Shown piece by piece: positions 14,948 to 20,856 of a DNA stretch of 20,856 bases. The notes under the pieces are model-generated. The model made no database searches. It saw only the letters and a list, made by a program, of their open reading frames with translations, and had not been told where the DNA came from. A program made the position numbers and the translations under genes. The stretch's first letter is position 1. Each line of letters starts with the position of its first letter. The DNA is taken from contig RFJD01000540.1 in the NCBI GenBank assembly GCA_003695015.1, positions 1 to 20,856 on the forward strand, in the 5' to 3' direction. The stretch comes from Verrucomicrobiota bacterium. Lineage in GTDB: Bacteria > Verrucomicrobiota > Verrucomicrobiia > Limisphaerales > J093.

Positions 14948-16372
14948 TCAACTCCGTGAATCGCCGGCAGTCCATCCCAGCTCGCCCAAGGCGACCCATG
15001 CCCGGCGCCGGTCGTCGAAAGGCACCCGCACGTAGGCCAGCTCCATCGTCGTCCGCCGGCCTTTGCCCGTCAGCAGCACGAGGTCGCCCGCCTCCGCCTG
15101 TCCCAGCAAACGCCGGATGGCCCGGTCCCGGTCGGGTTCCTCTTCGACCCGCCGGGCCCCGGCCTTCCGGGCGGCCCGGCTGACGGGCCGGATCAACGCC
15201 TCCGGCGGCTGCTCCATCGGGTTGTTCGAGGTGACCATCACCACCTCCGCCAAACGCCCGGCCGCGGCGCCCAAGCCGGTGAGTTCGTCGGCCGCCTGCC
15301 ACGCCGAACCGCCCACCAGCACCAGCAGCCGGCGGGCGGCCGTCCGGCGCGCGTCCGCCAGCACTTCCTGCAAGGCCGCCGGGCTGTCGGCCCCATCCAC
15401 CCACACCCCGAAGGGCTGGCCGCGACGGATCGGCTCGCACCGCCCCGGCGCCGAAACCAACCGCGACCACCCGTCCCGCACGGCCCCGGCAGGAACCCCC
15501 AGCGCCCGGGCCGCCATGCCCGCCTGCAAGGCCGCCCGCATGTTCTGCTGGCCACACACCGCGAGCGTGCAGTCCATCGGCCCCCGGCCGGTTTGGAGAC
15601 GCAACGTCCAGCCGTCGCGCGAGGCCCGGGCCAGCTCGACCTGCCACAAGGGCGCCCCCTGCCATCGCCCGGAGACGAGCCGGATGCCGGGCGCCAGGCC
15701 GCGTTCCCAAGAAATGCTGATCAGCTCCCCGGCGGTCACGCCGGGCGGCGTCTCGCCGCCGAGCCGGATCAACGTTGCCAACGGCACCTCCTCGGTGATG
15801 CTCCGTTCCAAGGCGGCGGAGCCGAGTTCCAACACGCAACGGCCGATGCCCTGCTCCACCAGACAGGCCAACATGTGCTGCACATCCGAAGGCTCCTCGG
15901 CGCCGTCCCGGCCCGGCAGGAGGCGGTCGCCCAGTTCATGGCCGAGGGCGCCGATCAACCCCACCGGCCGCCCCGCCGCCGCCCAGAGTTGCCGCAAGTA
16001 GAAGGCCACTTCCGCCGACCCGGGTCCGGTCACGCCGACGATCTGCAAACGGCGCGCCGGCTCGCCGTAGTAACGGGCGGCAATCCGGGCCAGGGCCCGC
16101 CGGCTGTCCGTCACCCGCACCGCCACCGCCCGCCGCGGCAACCAGCCCATCCGCTCCGTCACCACCACCTGCGCCCCCCGGGCCACCGCCTCCGCCACGT
16201 GGTCGTGGCCGTCGCCTTCCGGCCGCGAAAGCGCCACGTAGATGGACCCCGGCAACACCGCGCCCGGATCGTAGGTGATGCCCTGGACCGGATCGTTTGC
16301 ATGACCGTTGAGCCGGATGCCCTTGCCCAGGACCCGGACCACCTGACGCGTGCTGAGTGTTGCCGTTTTCAC
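14948..16372 (-). CDS. murE: Degenerate MurE-like Mur ligase, probable pseudoenzyme
   Basis: The 474-residue protein is colinear with MurE, which adds the third stem-peptide residue (usually meso-diaminopimelate). The N-terminal uridine domain is recognisable (PGSIYVAL 41-48; DGHDH 54-58), as are VTDSRRALA (87-95), LQIVGVTG (109-116), CGQQNMRAAL (273-282), RAIRRLL (417-423) and FDD (452-454). Catalytic motifs are lost. The Walker A loop GTNGKTT reads GPGSAEV (116-122), with Ala120 for Lys. VSSHAL reads LGSAAL (183-188). The NLxxDHLDFHG segment and the carbamylated lysine are replaced around 201-225. DYAHTPD reads DGADSPA (326-332), DNPR reads NNPM (383-386) and GKGHE reads GKGRR (436-440). 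There is no stop or frameshift. GTG at 16372 overlaps the ftsI stop (GTGA) and follows GAGGAGG (16380-16386). Confidence 0.88.
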   Translation of the reverse strand: MKTATLSTRQVVRVLGKGIRLNGHANDPVQGITYDPGAVLPGSIYVALSRPEGDGHDHVAEAVARGAQVVVTERMGWLPRRAVAVRVTDSRRALARIAARYYGEPARRLQIVGVTGPGSAEVAFYLRQLWAAAGRPVGLIGALGHELGDRLLPGRDGAEEPSDVQHMLACLVEQGIGRCVLELGSAALERSITEEVPLATLIRLGGETPPGVTAGELISISWERGLAPGIRLVSGRWQGAPLWQVELARASRDGWTLRLQTGRGPMDCTLAVCGQQNMRAALQAGMAARALGVPAGAVRDGWSRLVSAPGRCEPIRRGQPFGVWVDGADSPAALQEVLADARRTAARRLLVLVGGSAWQAADELTGLGAAAGRLAEVVMVTSNNPMEQPPEALIRPVSRAARKAGARRVEEEPDRDRAIRRLLGQAEAGDLVLLTGKGRRTTMELAYVRVPFDDRRRAWVALGELGWTAGDSRS

Positions 16373-18318
16373 CAATAGACCTCCTCGGGAAGTTCGCGGG
16401 ATGGGTTGATTGCCAGAGGCGCTTCCGGCCACGGACCGTCCGCCGGTTCCGGCAGCCACTCCGGAGGTGCGGCGCGATCGGGCCGGATGCGCAGGTAGTT
16501 GCCCAGTTGCTCGGCCACCCGCTTCCACGTCGGGCCGACCACCGACCCGCCGCCGTGCCGCCCCGGGCTGTGGGGCTTGATCAGCCCGATCAACATGCAC
16601 AACTCCGGCTGCGTCGCCGGGAAAAAGCCGACGAAGGAGGGGTAATCGGCCCCCGGGGGATAACCGCCCTTGCCGTCCTTGGTGTACGGGTTCGGGTAGT
16701 CGGGATCGTACCACTGGGCGGTGCCGGTCTTGCCGGCGATGGTGTAGAGCCGGGACTCGACCCGCCGGCCGGTGCCGCCGGGGCTGACCACCTGGGTGAG
16801 GGCCCAGGTGAGATTGGTGGCGGTGGCCGGCGAGAAAACGCGCCGCACCACCGAGGGTGGGTTTTCCAGCAACACCCGGCCTTCGTCGTCTTCCACCCGG
16901 GCCACCAGCCGCGGCCGCATGAGCACGCCGCCGTTGGCGATCGTGGCGTAGGCCAGGGCCATGTGGAGGGGCGTCACCGCCACGCTTTGCCCGAAGACCA
17001 TCCGCAAGTAGGTGGTCCGCCGCTCCGGCCGGGGCACGTTGCCCCGCACCACCTCCGGCAGGTAAAGCTCGGGCGCTTCGTTGAATCCCAGGGCTTCGCA
17101 AACGGCGTGGAAGAAGTCGGGCGGAACGAAGCGCTCGGCCAGTTTGCCGGTGCCGATGTTCGAGGACTTCCGCAACACGTCCAGCCAGGTCAGCTCGCGG
17201 TAGGGATGGAAATCCCGGATCCGGTCGCTGTGCCGGCCGCGAACCAGCCACCAGACGCCGTTCTCGCAGTCCACCTTCTCGTCCCACGGCAGCCGCCGCA
17301 CCCGTTCGAGGGCCGCCGCAAAGGTGACCGCCTTGAAGGTCGAACCCGGTTCGATTTGGGCGGCGACGGCCCAGTTGCGCAGGGTGTTCACGTCCCGGAC
17401 ATCCTCGGGATCGAAATCCGGCAGGCTCACCATCGCCACCACATCCCCGGTGCGCGGCCGCAGCACCACCGCCACCGCGCCCTCGGCCTTGTGTTCCCGG
17501 ACCAACTCCACCAAGGCGGTGCGCACGATCCGCTGGGCGCCCACATCCAGCGTCAACACCACGTTGGCGCCGTCAACCGGCAGCAACCGCTCGCGCCCCA
17601 CCTGGTACCCGGGCGCCCCCCGCAGTCGGTGGTCGAACTGCCGTTCGATCCCCATGACGCCCTCCTCCCAACGCCAGACCCCGTAAAGCTGGTTGGTTTC
17701 CTGGACGCGAACCAAACCCACCACATGCGGCGCCAGCCGGCCGGAGGGGTAGAGACGCCGATAGCTCGGTTCGCTGAACACGGCCCGGTGCCGCAACGCC
17801 CGGAGCAGCATCTTGATCTTGGGGTTCTTCTCCTCGTTGAACGGAAACGGGAGGCGGGCCAGTTCGTTGGTCAGCCGGCGCCACGTCTCCAGCGGGACGT
17901 CGCGTTGGAGAAGCTCGTAGCGGTCCAGGATCCGCTTGTCCCCGCGTTGGATCCAGCGCGGCTGGAATTTCCCGTACACCGCGGCGACATCATCCATCCC
18001 CAGCACCTCGGCCACTTTGGCCGCGACCAAGAGCCGGCAGGGCTCGAACGCCTCCGGCAGGTCGGCGGCGATTCCCGGATCCACGCACACCGTCCGCACC
18101 GGGGCGCTGACCGCCAACACCGCGCCATGAACGTCCTTGATGGCGCCGCGACGGGCCGGCAACGGGTGGCGCGCGCCATGATTGGCCGCCCGGTATTGCA
18201 CGTACTCGGCCCGCTTCAGCGTCTGGAAATGACCGACCCAGCACGCCAGCGCCACGTAGCCCAGCGTCAGCGTCAGCCCCAGCCACCGGAGCCGATGGGT
18301 ATAGACCGGCGGTGTCAC
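16369..18318 (-). CDS. ftsI: FtsI/PBP3-type septal transpeptidase (class B PBP)
   Basis: The 649-residue protein has an N-terminal membrane helix (about 11-29), a PBP dimerisation domain (about 50-235) and a penicillin-binding transpeptidase domain (about 250-605). The active-site triads are complete: STFK at 326-329 (nucleophile Ser326), SSN at 385-387 and KTG at 530-532. A Pro-rich tail ends the protein; no PASTA domain is seen. It crosslinks septal peptidoglycan in complex with FtsW. The GTG at 18318 is chosen because it overlaps the ftsL stop (GTGA) and lies 8 bases after GGAGG; upstream in-frame sequence to 18663 lacks membrane-protein character. Confidence 0.94.
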   Translation of the reverse strand: MTPPVYTHRLRWLGLTLTLGYVALACWVGHFQTLKRAEYVQYRAANHGARHPLPARRGAIKDVHGAVLAVSAPVRTVCVDPGIAADLPEAFEPCRLLVAAKVAEVLGMDDVAAVYGKFQPRWIQRGDKRILDRYELLQRDVPLETWRRLTNELARLPFPFNEEKNPKIKMLLRALRHRAVFSEPSYRRLYPSGRLAPHVVGLVRVQETNQLYGVWRWEEGVMGIERQFDHRLRGAPGYQVGRERLLPVDGANVVLTLDVGAQRIVRTALVELVREHKAEGAVAVVLRPRTGDVVAMVSLPDFDPEDVRDVNTLRNWAVAAQIEPGSTFKAVTFAAALERVRRLPWDEKVDCENGVWWLVRGRHSDRIRDFHPYRELTWLDVLRKSSNIGTGKLAERFVPPDFFHAVCEALGFNEAPELYLPEVVRGNVPRPERRTTYLRMVFGQSVAVTPLHMALAYATIANGGVLMRPRLVARVEDDEGRVLLENPPSVVRRVFSPATATNLTWALTQVVSPGGTGRRVESRLYTIAGKTGTAQWYDPDYPNPYTKDGKGGYPPGADYPSFVGFFPATQPELCMLIGLIKPHSPGRHGGGSVVGPTWKRVAEQLGNYLRIRPDRAAPPEWLPEPADGPWPEAPLAINPSRELPEEVYW

Positions 18319-18776
18319 GGCTCGTTCCTCCCGGTGGCGCCCAAGGCCGGCGATCCCGGCCAGCCGGCCTGACCCGCCGGGGCGGTCTTGGGCAGGTTGT
18401 CGGTTGCTCCCCGAGTCGCCGGCGGCTCCCGTCCCTGGGCCAGGTTCACCAGCCAGTCCGGCTCCTCGATGGTCACGATTTGCTCCTCGCTCGGCGGCCC
18501 CAAGTCCAAGCCGAAGCGCCGAATCTGCTTCTCCAGAAAAACCGGATCGAGATGTTGCGCCAGCCGCACCCGGCGGTCCCGCTCCTGGTCCCGCAAAGCC
18601 GCCAGCCGGGCCTCCATGCGGAGGACTTCCCGGCGCAGCAGTTCGGTGCGGTTGGCATGCCACCGCTTGGCCATCGCCCCGGCCACCAGCGCCAGCACCA
18701 CCACCGTCACCCCCACAAAACCGCGGGAACGGACCAGTTCGAGAACCGAGTTGGGATTGCCGCGCCGCCGGGCCAT
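18315..18776 (-). CDS. ftsL: FtsL-like divisome protein
   Basis: The 153-residue protein has a short basic cytoplasmic head (ARRR at 2-5), one transmembrane helix (about 20-37) and a predicted coiled coil (about 41-75, rich in Leu, Arg and Glu), followed by a Pro/Gly-rich tail to 153. That architecture, and the position between rsmH and ftsI, identify it as FtsL, a partner of FtsB/FtsQ that activates FtsW/FtsI. Sequence similarity in this family is weak, so the call rests on layout. ATG at 18776 is used: the rsmH end provides GGAGGG upstream and its TGA lies 4 bases before the ATG. The upstream ATG at 18842 would put 22 unlikely residues inside rsmH. The tail of about 45 residues is longer than in typical FtsL. 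Confidence 0.75.
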   Translation of the reverse strand: MARRRGNPNSVLELVRSRGFVGVTVVVLALVAGAMAKRWHANRTELLRREVLRMEARLAALRDQERDRRVRLAQHLDPVFLEKQIRRFGLDLGPPSEEQIVTIEEPDWLVNLAQGREPPATRGATDNLPKTAPAGQAGWPGSPALGATGRNEP

Positions 18777-18780
18777 GAGC

Positions 18781-19716
18781 TCATCCCTCCAGTTTCTCGT
18801 ACACGTAGAGCCGCGCCGAACGGCTCCGCGGGTTGCGCGCAATCTCCTCCGGCGAAGGCTGGATGGCCCGGCGCGTCACCCGTCGCAGCCGGGGCGGCCG
18901 GGGCCGGCGGAATTCGGGCCGGTCCACCTCCCCAACCACGTCGTAGGGACGCTCCAATTCCCGCGCGAAGGTCTTGATGACCCGGATTTCGGCGCCGTGA
19001 AAACCGATCACCGCCAGCCGCCCGCCCGGCCGCAGCAGACGCCAGAACACCCGCAGCCCCGCCCCCACCGTCTCCAGTTCCCGGTTGACCGCCATCCGCA
19101 GCGCCTGAAAAACGCGGGTGGCCGGGTGCAGCCGCTCGCCCCGGCGCGGGCAAACCCGTTCGACCAGCCGGGCCAGTTGCCCGGTCGTCCGAATCGGTTC
19201 CCGCGAGCGAGCCTCCACGATCGCCGCCGCAATCCGGCGCGCCCGGGGTTCCTCGCCCAGCTCGCGAAAAATCTGTTCCAACTGCCGCATCGTCATTCCG
19301 TTCACCAAATCCGCCGCCGTCGGCCCGGGCGCCCGCCCGAACCGCATGTCCAGCGGCCCGTCCTGCTGGAAGCTGAACCCCCGCTCCGCAGCCTCCAGTT
19401 GCCAGGAGCTGACCCCCAGGTCAGCCACCAGCCCGTCGCAGCTTCCCGCTTCCACCCATTCTTCGAGCCGCACGTAGCTGCCCTCGTGCAGCTCGACCCG
19501 CTCCCCGAATTCCCTCAGCCGTTCCCCCGCCGCCGCGACCGCCTCGGGGTCCAGGTCGCACCCGATCAGCCGCCCGTCCGGCGCGCTCGCCCGCAGAATC
19601 GCCTCCGCGTGACCGCCACCCCCCACGGTGGCGTCCACCCACAAGCCGCCCGGCCGGACCGCCAGCCCCTCGACCACTTCGACCGGCAACACGGGCACAT
19701 GGCGGAAACCGGCCAT
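18781..19716 (-). CDS. rsmH: RsmH (MraW), 16S rRNA m4C1402 methyltransferase
   Basis: The 311-residue SAM-dependent enzyme methylates N4 of C1402 in 16S rRNA. Motifs include HVPVLPVEVVEGL (6-18), DATVGGGGHAEAIL (28-41) for SAM binding, DLDPEAV (54-60), ADLGVSSWQL (98-107), RGFSF (112-116), PLDMRF (121-126), HPATRVFQALRMAVN (197-211) and the C-terminal NPRSRSARL (295-303). The segment usually written ISFHSLEDRIVK reads IGFHGAEIRVIK (237-248), a notable departure inside an otherwise well kept protein. It follows the small gene by 7 bases and precedes ftsL by 4. Confidence 0.95.
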   Translation of the reverse strand: MAGFRHVPVLPVEVVEGLAVRPGGLWVDATVGGGGHAEAILRASAPDGRLIGCDLDPEAVAAAGERLREFGERVELHEGSYVRLEEWVEAGSCDGLVADLGVSSWQLEAAERGFSFQQDGPLDMRFGRAPGPTAADLVNGMTMRQLEQIFRELGEEPRARRIAAAIVEARSREPIRTTGQLARLVERVCPRRGERLHPATRVFQALRMAVNRELETVGAGLRVFWRLLRPGGRLAVIGFHGAEIRVIKTFARELERPYDVVGEVDRPEFRRPRPPRLRRVTRRAIQPSPEEIARNPRSRSARLYVYEKLEG

Positions 19717-19723
19717 GCCCCCG

Positions 19724-20173
19724 TCACCGGTTCATCCGCTCCCACACCGCGCTCACCCGCGCGGACAACCACGCCCGCACACCCCCCGTGCGCCCGGCCG
19801 GCAATGCCAGCTCCAAGTCCGCGTCGCGCAGGTCGTTCCGCACCACCCGCACGTCCGCCAGACTCATCCGCGGCTGTTTCGACCGGCGCCGCCACGGCCA
19901 CCAACTCCCACCGTCGCGCCTAGCCGCACCGGATCCACCCTCCCGGGCCGCCCGCCGGGACGGATCGGCCACAGCCGCCGACGCGCCGCCTTTGGCCGAA
20001 CGCGCCGGTTCCGTCCCGGGCGCGGAACGGGTTTCGGCCTGCGGAGCCGGGCCGGCCCCAACCCCCATCTGCTTGGCCGCCCGCGACAACAACCCCACCT
20101 CCATCCGGAACGAGGCCGGCGCCTCCCGCACCGGCGAAACGCTTCCATTGGCGAAAAGGAACAGGTTCTTCAT
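19724..20173 (-). CDS. Small uncharacterised protein between mraZ and rsmH
   Basis: The 149-residue protein is not recognised. Its ATG overlaps the mraZ stop (ATGA) and it ends 7 bases before rsmH, so it is a real operon member rather than a spacer. The N-terminus (1-36) is a moderately hydrophobic, structured-looking segment. The middle (40-90) is Ala/Gly/Pro/Arg-rich and probably disordered. A basic-aromatic patch WWPWRRR lies at 91-97. The C-terminal block SLADVRVVRNDLRDADLEL (104-122) looks like a conserved core. No signal peptide or transmembrane helix is seen. The linker-plus-motif layout suggests an adaptor, but no function is assigned. The in-frame extension upstream of the ATG runs through mraZ and is not coding. 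Confidence 0.75.
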   Translation of the reverse strand: MKNLFLFANGSVSPVREAPASFRMEVGLLSRAAKQMGVGAGPAPQAETRSAPGTEPARSAKGGASAAVADPSRRAAREGGSGAARRDGGSWWPWRRRSKQPRMSLADVRVVRNDLRDADLELALPAGRTGGVRAWLSARVSAVWERMNR

Positions 20174-20643
20174 GCCAGACCGATCTGCTTGAGAGTTTCC
20201 CGCGAGAGTCCCTCGACCGAACGGCGGTCGAACTCCACGTACCGCTCGGCGGGGATGATGCGGATGTAGTTGCGGCCGCCGCCGGCCAGGACGACGTCCT
20301 CCTTCAGGCCGACTTGGTTGGCCAGCCGTTGGCCGATGCCCAAGCGGCCCACTTTGTCGATCCGGGTGTCGAAACTGCGCCGGGCCAGCAAATCCAAGAT
20401 CTGCTGCCGGCCGCCCGGGGTCAGTTGGCCGTTCACCATGATCTCGGTGTGAAGGCGGTCCCACGAATCCATGGGAAAAGCCGCCAGACAGTCCGGATCC
20501 ACCAACGGCCAAGGCACCACCACCCAATCGACCTCCGGACACCGATCCCGCCAGACCTTCGGCAGCGAGACCCGCCAGCCGGAGTCCAGCTTGGCTGGGA
20601 ACTCGCCGCGGAACTGCAGGTTGCTGGCGGTCTCGGTTTTCAC
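20170..20643 (-). CDS. mraZ: MraZ, transcriptional regulator of the dcw cluster
   Basis: The 157-residue protein has two AbrB/SpoVT-like halves, each with the MraZ DxxxR signature: AKLDSGWRVSLP (17-28; Asp20, Arg24) and RIDKVGRLGI (94-103; Asp96, Arg100). MraZ binds TGGG-type repeats before its own operon and represses it. The start is uncertain. A GTG at 20643 is preferred: GAAGG lies 10 bases upstream, and the N-terminus then sits close to the first domain as in other MraZ. An ATG at 20682 would give 170 residues, but it overlaps the MraZ-box array and lacks a good ribosome site. The gene heads the operon and its stop overlaps the next ATG. Confidence 0.88.
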   Translation of the reverse strand: MKTETASNLQFRGEFPAKLDSGWRVSLPKVWRDRCPEVDWVVVPWPLVDPDCLAAFPMDSWDRLHTEIMVNGQLTPGGRQQILDLLARRSFDTRIDKVGRLGIGQRLANQVGLKEDVVLAGGGRNYIRIIPAERYVEFDRRSVEGLSRETLKQIGLA

Positions 20644-20675
20644 GGGTTTGGGACCTTCAGCCCGCTTGGGACCCC

Positions 20676-20722
20676 CCCACATGGCATCCCAAATGATCCC
20701 AGCGAGCTATTGTCTGGTCCCA
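20676..20722 (-). promoter_or_regulatory. MraZ-box array
   Basis: On the minus strand TGGGA occurs at 20687-20691, 20697-20701 and 20718-20722, plus GTGGG at 20676-20680. The central pair is exactly 10 bases apart start to start, the spacing of MraZ boxes (TGGGN with 5-base spacers) known from E. coli and others. The others are offset by 11 and 21 bases. The array lies between the candidate -10 and the GTG start, suited to autorepression. Confidence 0.55.
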
Positions 20723-20749
20723 TTATGGCCCTGCTGGCCCCTGGCACAA
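20722..20749 (-). promoter_or_regulatory. Candidate sigma70-type promoter for the dcw operon
   Basis: Reading leftward, TTGTGC (20744-20749, three of six to TTGACA) is followed after 16 bases by CATAAT (20722-20727, five of six to TATAAT). One MraZ box abuts the -10 element, and the others lie in the early transcribed region. Chosen by eye. Confidence 0.4.
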
Positions 20750-20788
20750 GCACAAAAGGCGAAAACCGAGGCTGCCGTCAGGGGGCAG

Positions 20789-20797
20789 TTATCCACG
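20789..20797 (+). promoter_or_regulatory. DnaA-box-like sequence
   Basis: TTATCCACG matches the DnaA box TTATCCACA at eight of nine positions. It lies about 40 bases upstream of the candidate dcw -35 element. A single site is weak evidence for DnaA control and is not evidence of an origin; no cluster of boxes is seen. Confidence 0.25.
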
Positions 20798-20856
20798 GGT
20801 ATTTCACATTTTCGCTCCGCCGGCCGCCATGCCCCACCCACCTCCAACGCATCCCC

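Noticed and set aside
14948..16372. murE as a frameshifted pseudogene
   Set aside because: The frame is open from start to stop and aligns colinearly with MurE on both sides of every altered motif, so substitutions rather than frameshifts explain the losses.
14948..17287. Longer murE reading frame extending about 305 codons into ftsI
   Set aside because: The extension is out of frame within ftsI and has no MurE similarity; GTG at 16372 has a strong ribosome site and gives a normal MurE length.
16357..18372. A 671-codon open frame on the + strand opposite ftsI
   Set aside because: The opposite strand encodes a complete penicillin-binding protein with all three active-site motifs; the antisense product has no recognisable features.
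19724..20542. Longer version of the small mraZ-rsmH intergenic gene, starting inside mraZ
   Set aside because: The added 123 codons overlap mraZ in another frame and look like frame-shadow sequence; the ATG at 20173 overlaps the mraZ stop in the same way as other junctions in the operon.
1..20856. CRISPR array, tRNA, rRNA, insertion sequence or prophage
   Set aside because: No spaced direct repeats, cloverleaf-like sequences, transposase-like proteins or terminal inverted repeats were seen; the window is a continuous housekeeping operon plus two enzymes.

Overview
The window is GC-rich DNA (by eye about two thirds G+C). It is almost entirely one leftward (minus-strand) block of division and cell-wall (dcw) genes, followed by two secreted carbohydrate-active enzymes. 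A mraZ-to-ftsZ dcw order, a GH27 enzyme with NPCBM and Ig-like modules, and a CE15-type esterase next door all suggest a Verrucomicrobiota bacterium, perhaps of the Limisphaerales/Pedosphaera type. That taxonomic placement is an inference; the window has no rRNA to confirm it.

Layout, in transcription order from the right edge. A promoter region with MraZ-box repeats precedes mraZ. Then come a small uncharacterised gene, rsmH, ftsL, ftsI, murE, murF and mraY. A 139-bp spacer follows, holding a possible 46-codon ORF, a candidate promoter and a 7-bp tandem repeat. The second half is a LysM-domain membrane-anchored protein, ftsW, murG, murB, ddl, ftsQ, ftsA and ftsZ. Most junctions overlap by ATGA or GTGA or lie within 10 bases, so the genes are probably cotranscribed and translationally coupled. 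After ftsZ, 135 bp leads to a GH27 alpha-galactosidase, and 96 bp further a CE15-like glucuronoyl esterase. A hairpin lies at the left edge.

The genes cover 16S rRNA methylation (RsmH), UDP-MurNAc formation (MurB), D-Ala-D-Ala (Ddl) and its ligation (MurF), lipid I and II (MraY, MurG), and the septal synthase pair (FtsW/FtsI) with FtsL/FtsQ and the FtsA/FtsZ cytoskeletal pair.

Three things stand out. (1) The MurE homologue is full-length and colinear with MurE, but has lost the Walker A lysine, the carbamylated-lysine/central-domain motif, the HTPD-type motif, the DNPR substrate motif and the GKGHE motif, so it looks like a pseudoenzyme. (2) The FtsZ homologue keeps its overall fold and a textbook C-terminal FtsA-binding peptide, but the T1, T3, T4 and T7 GTP-binding and catalytic loops are altered, including loss of both catalytic aspartates. 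(3) murD and murC are absent from their usual places; a LysM protein sits where murD is expected. Together these suggest a dcw cluster in which two core enzymes have become, or coexist with, non-catalytic paralogues, with active ligases expected elsewhere in the genome. None of this can be settled from this window alone.
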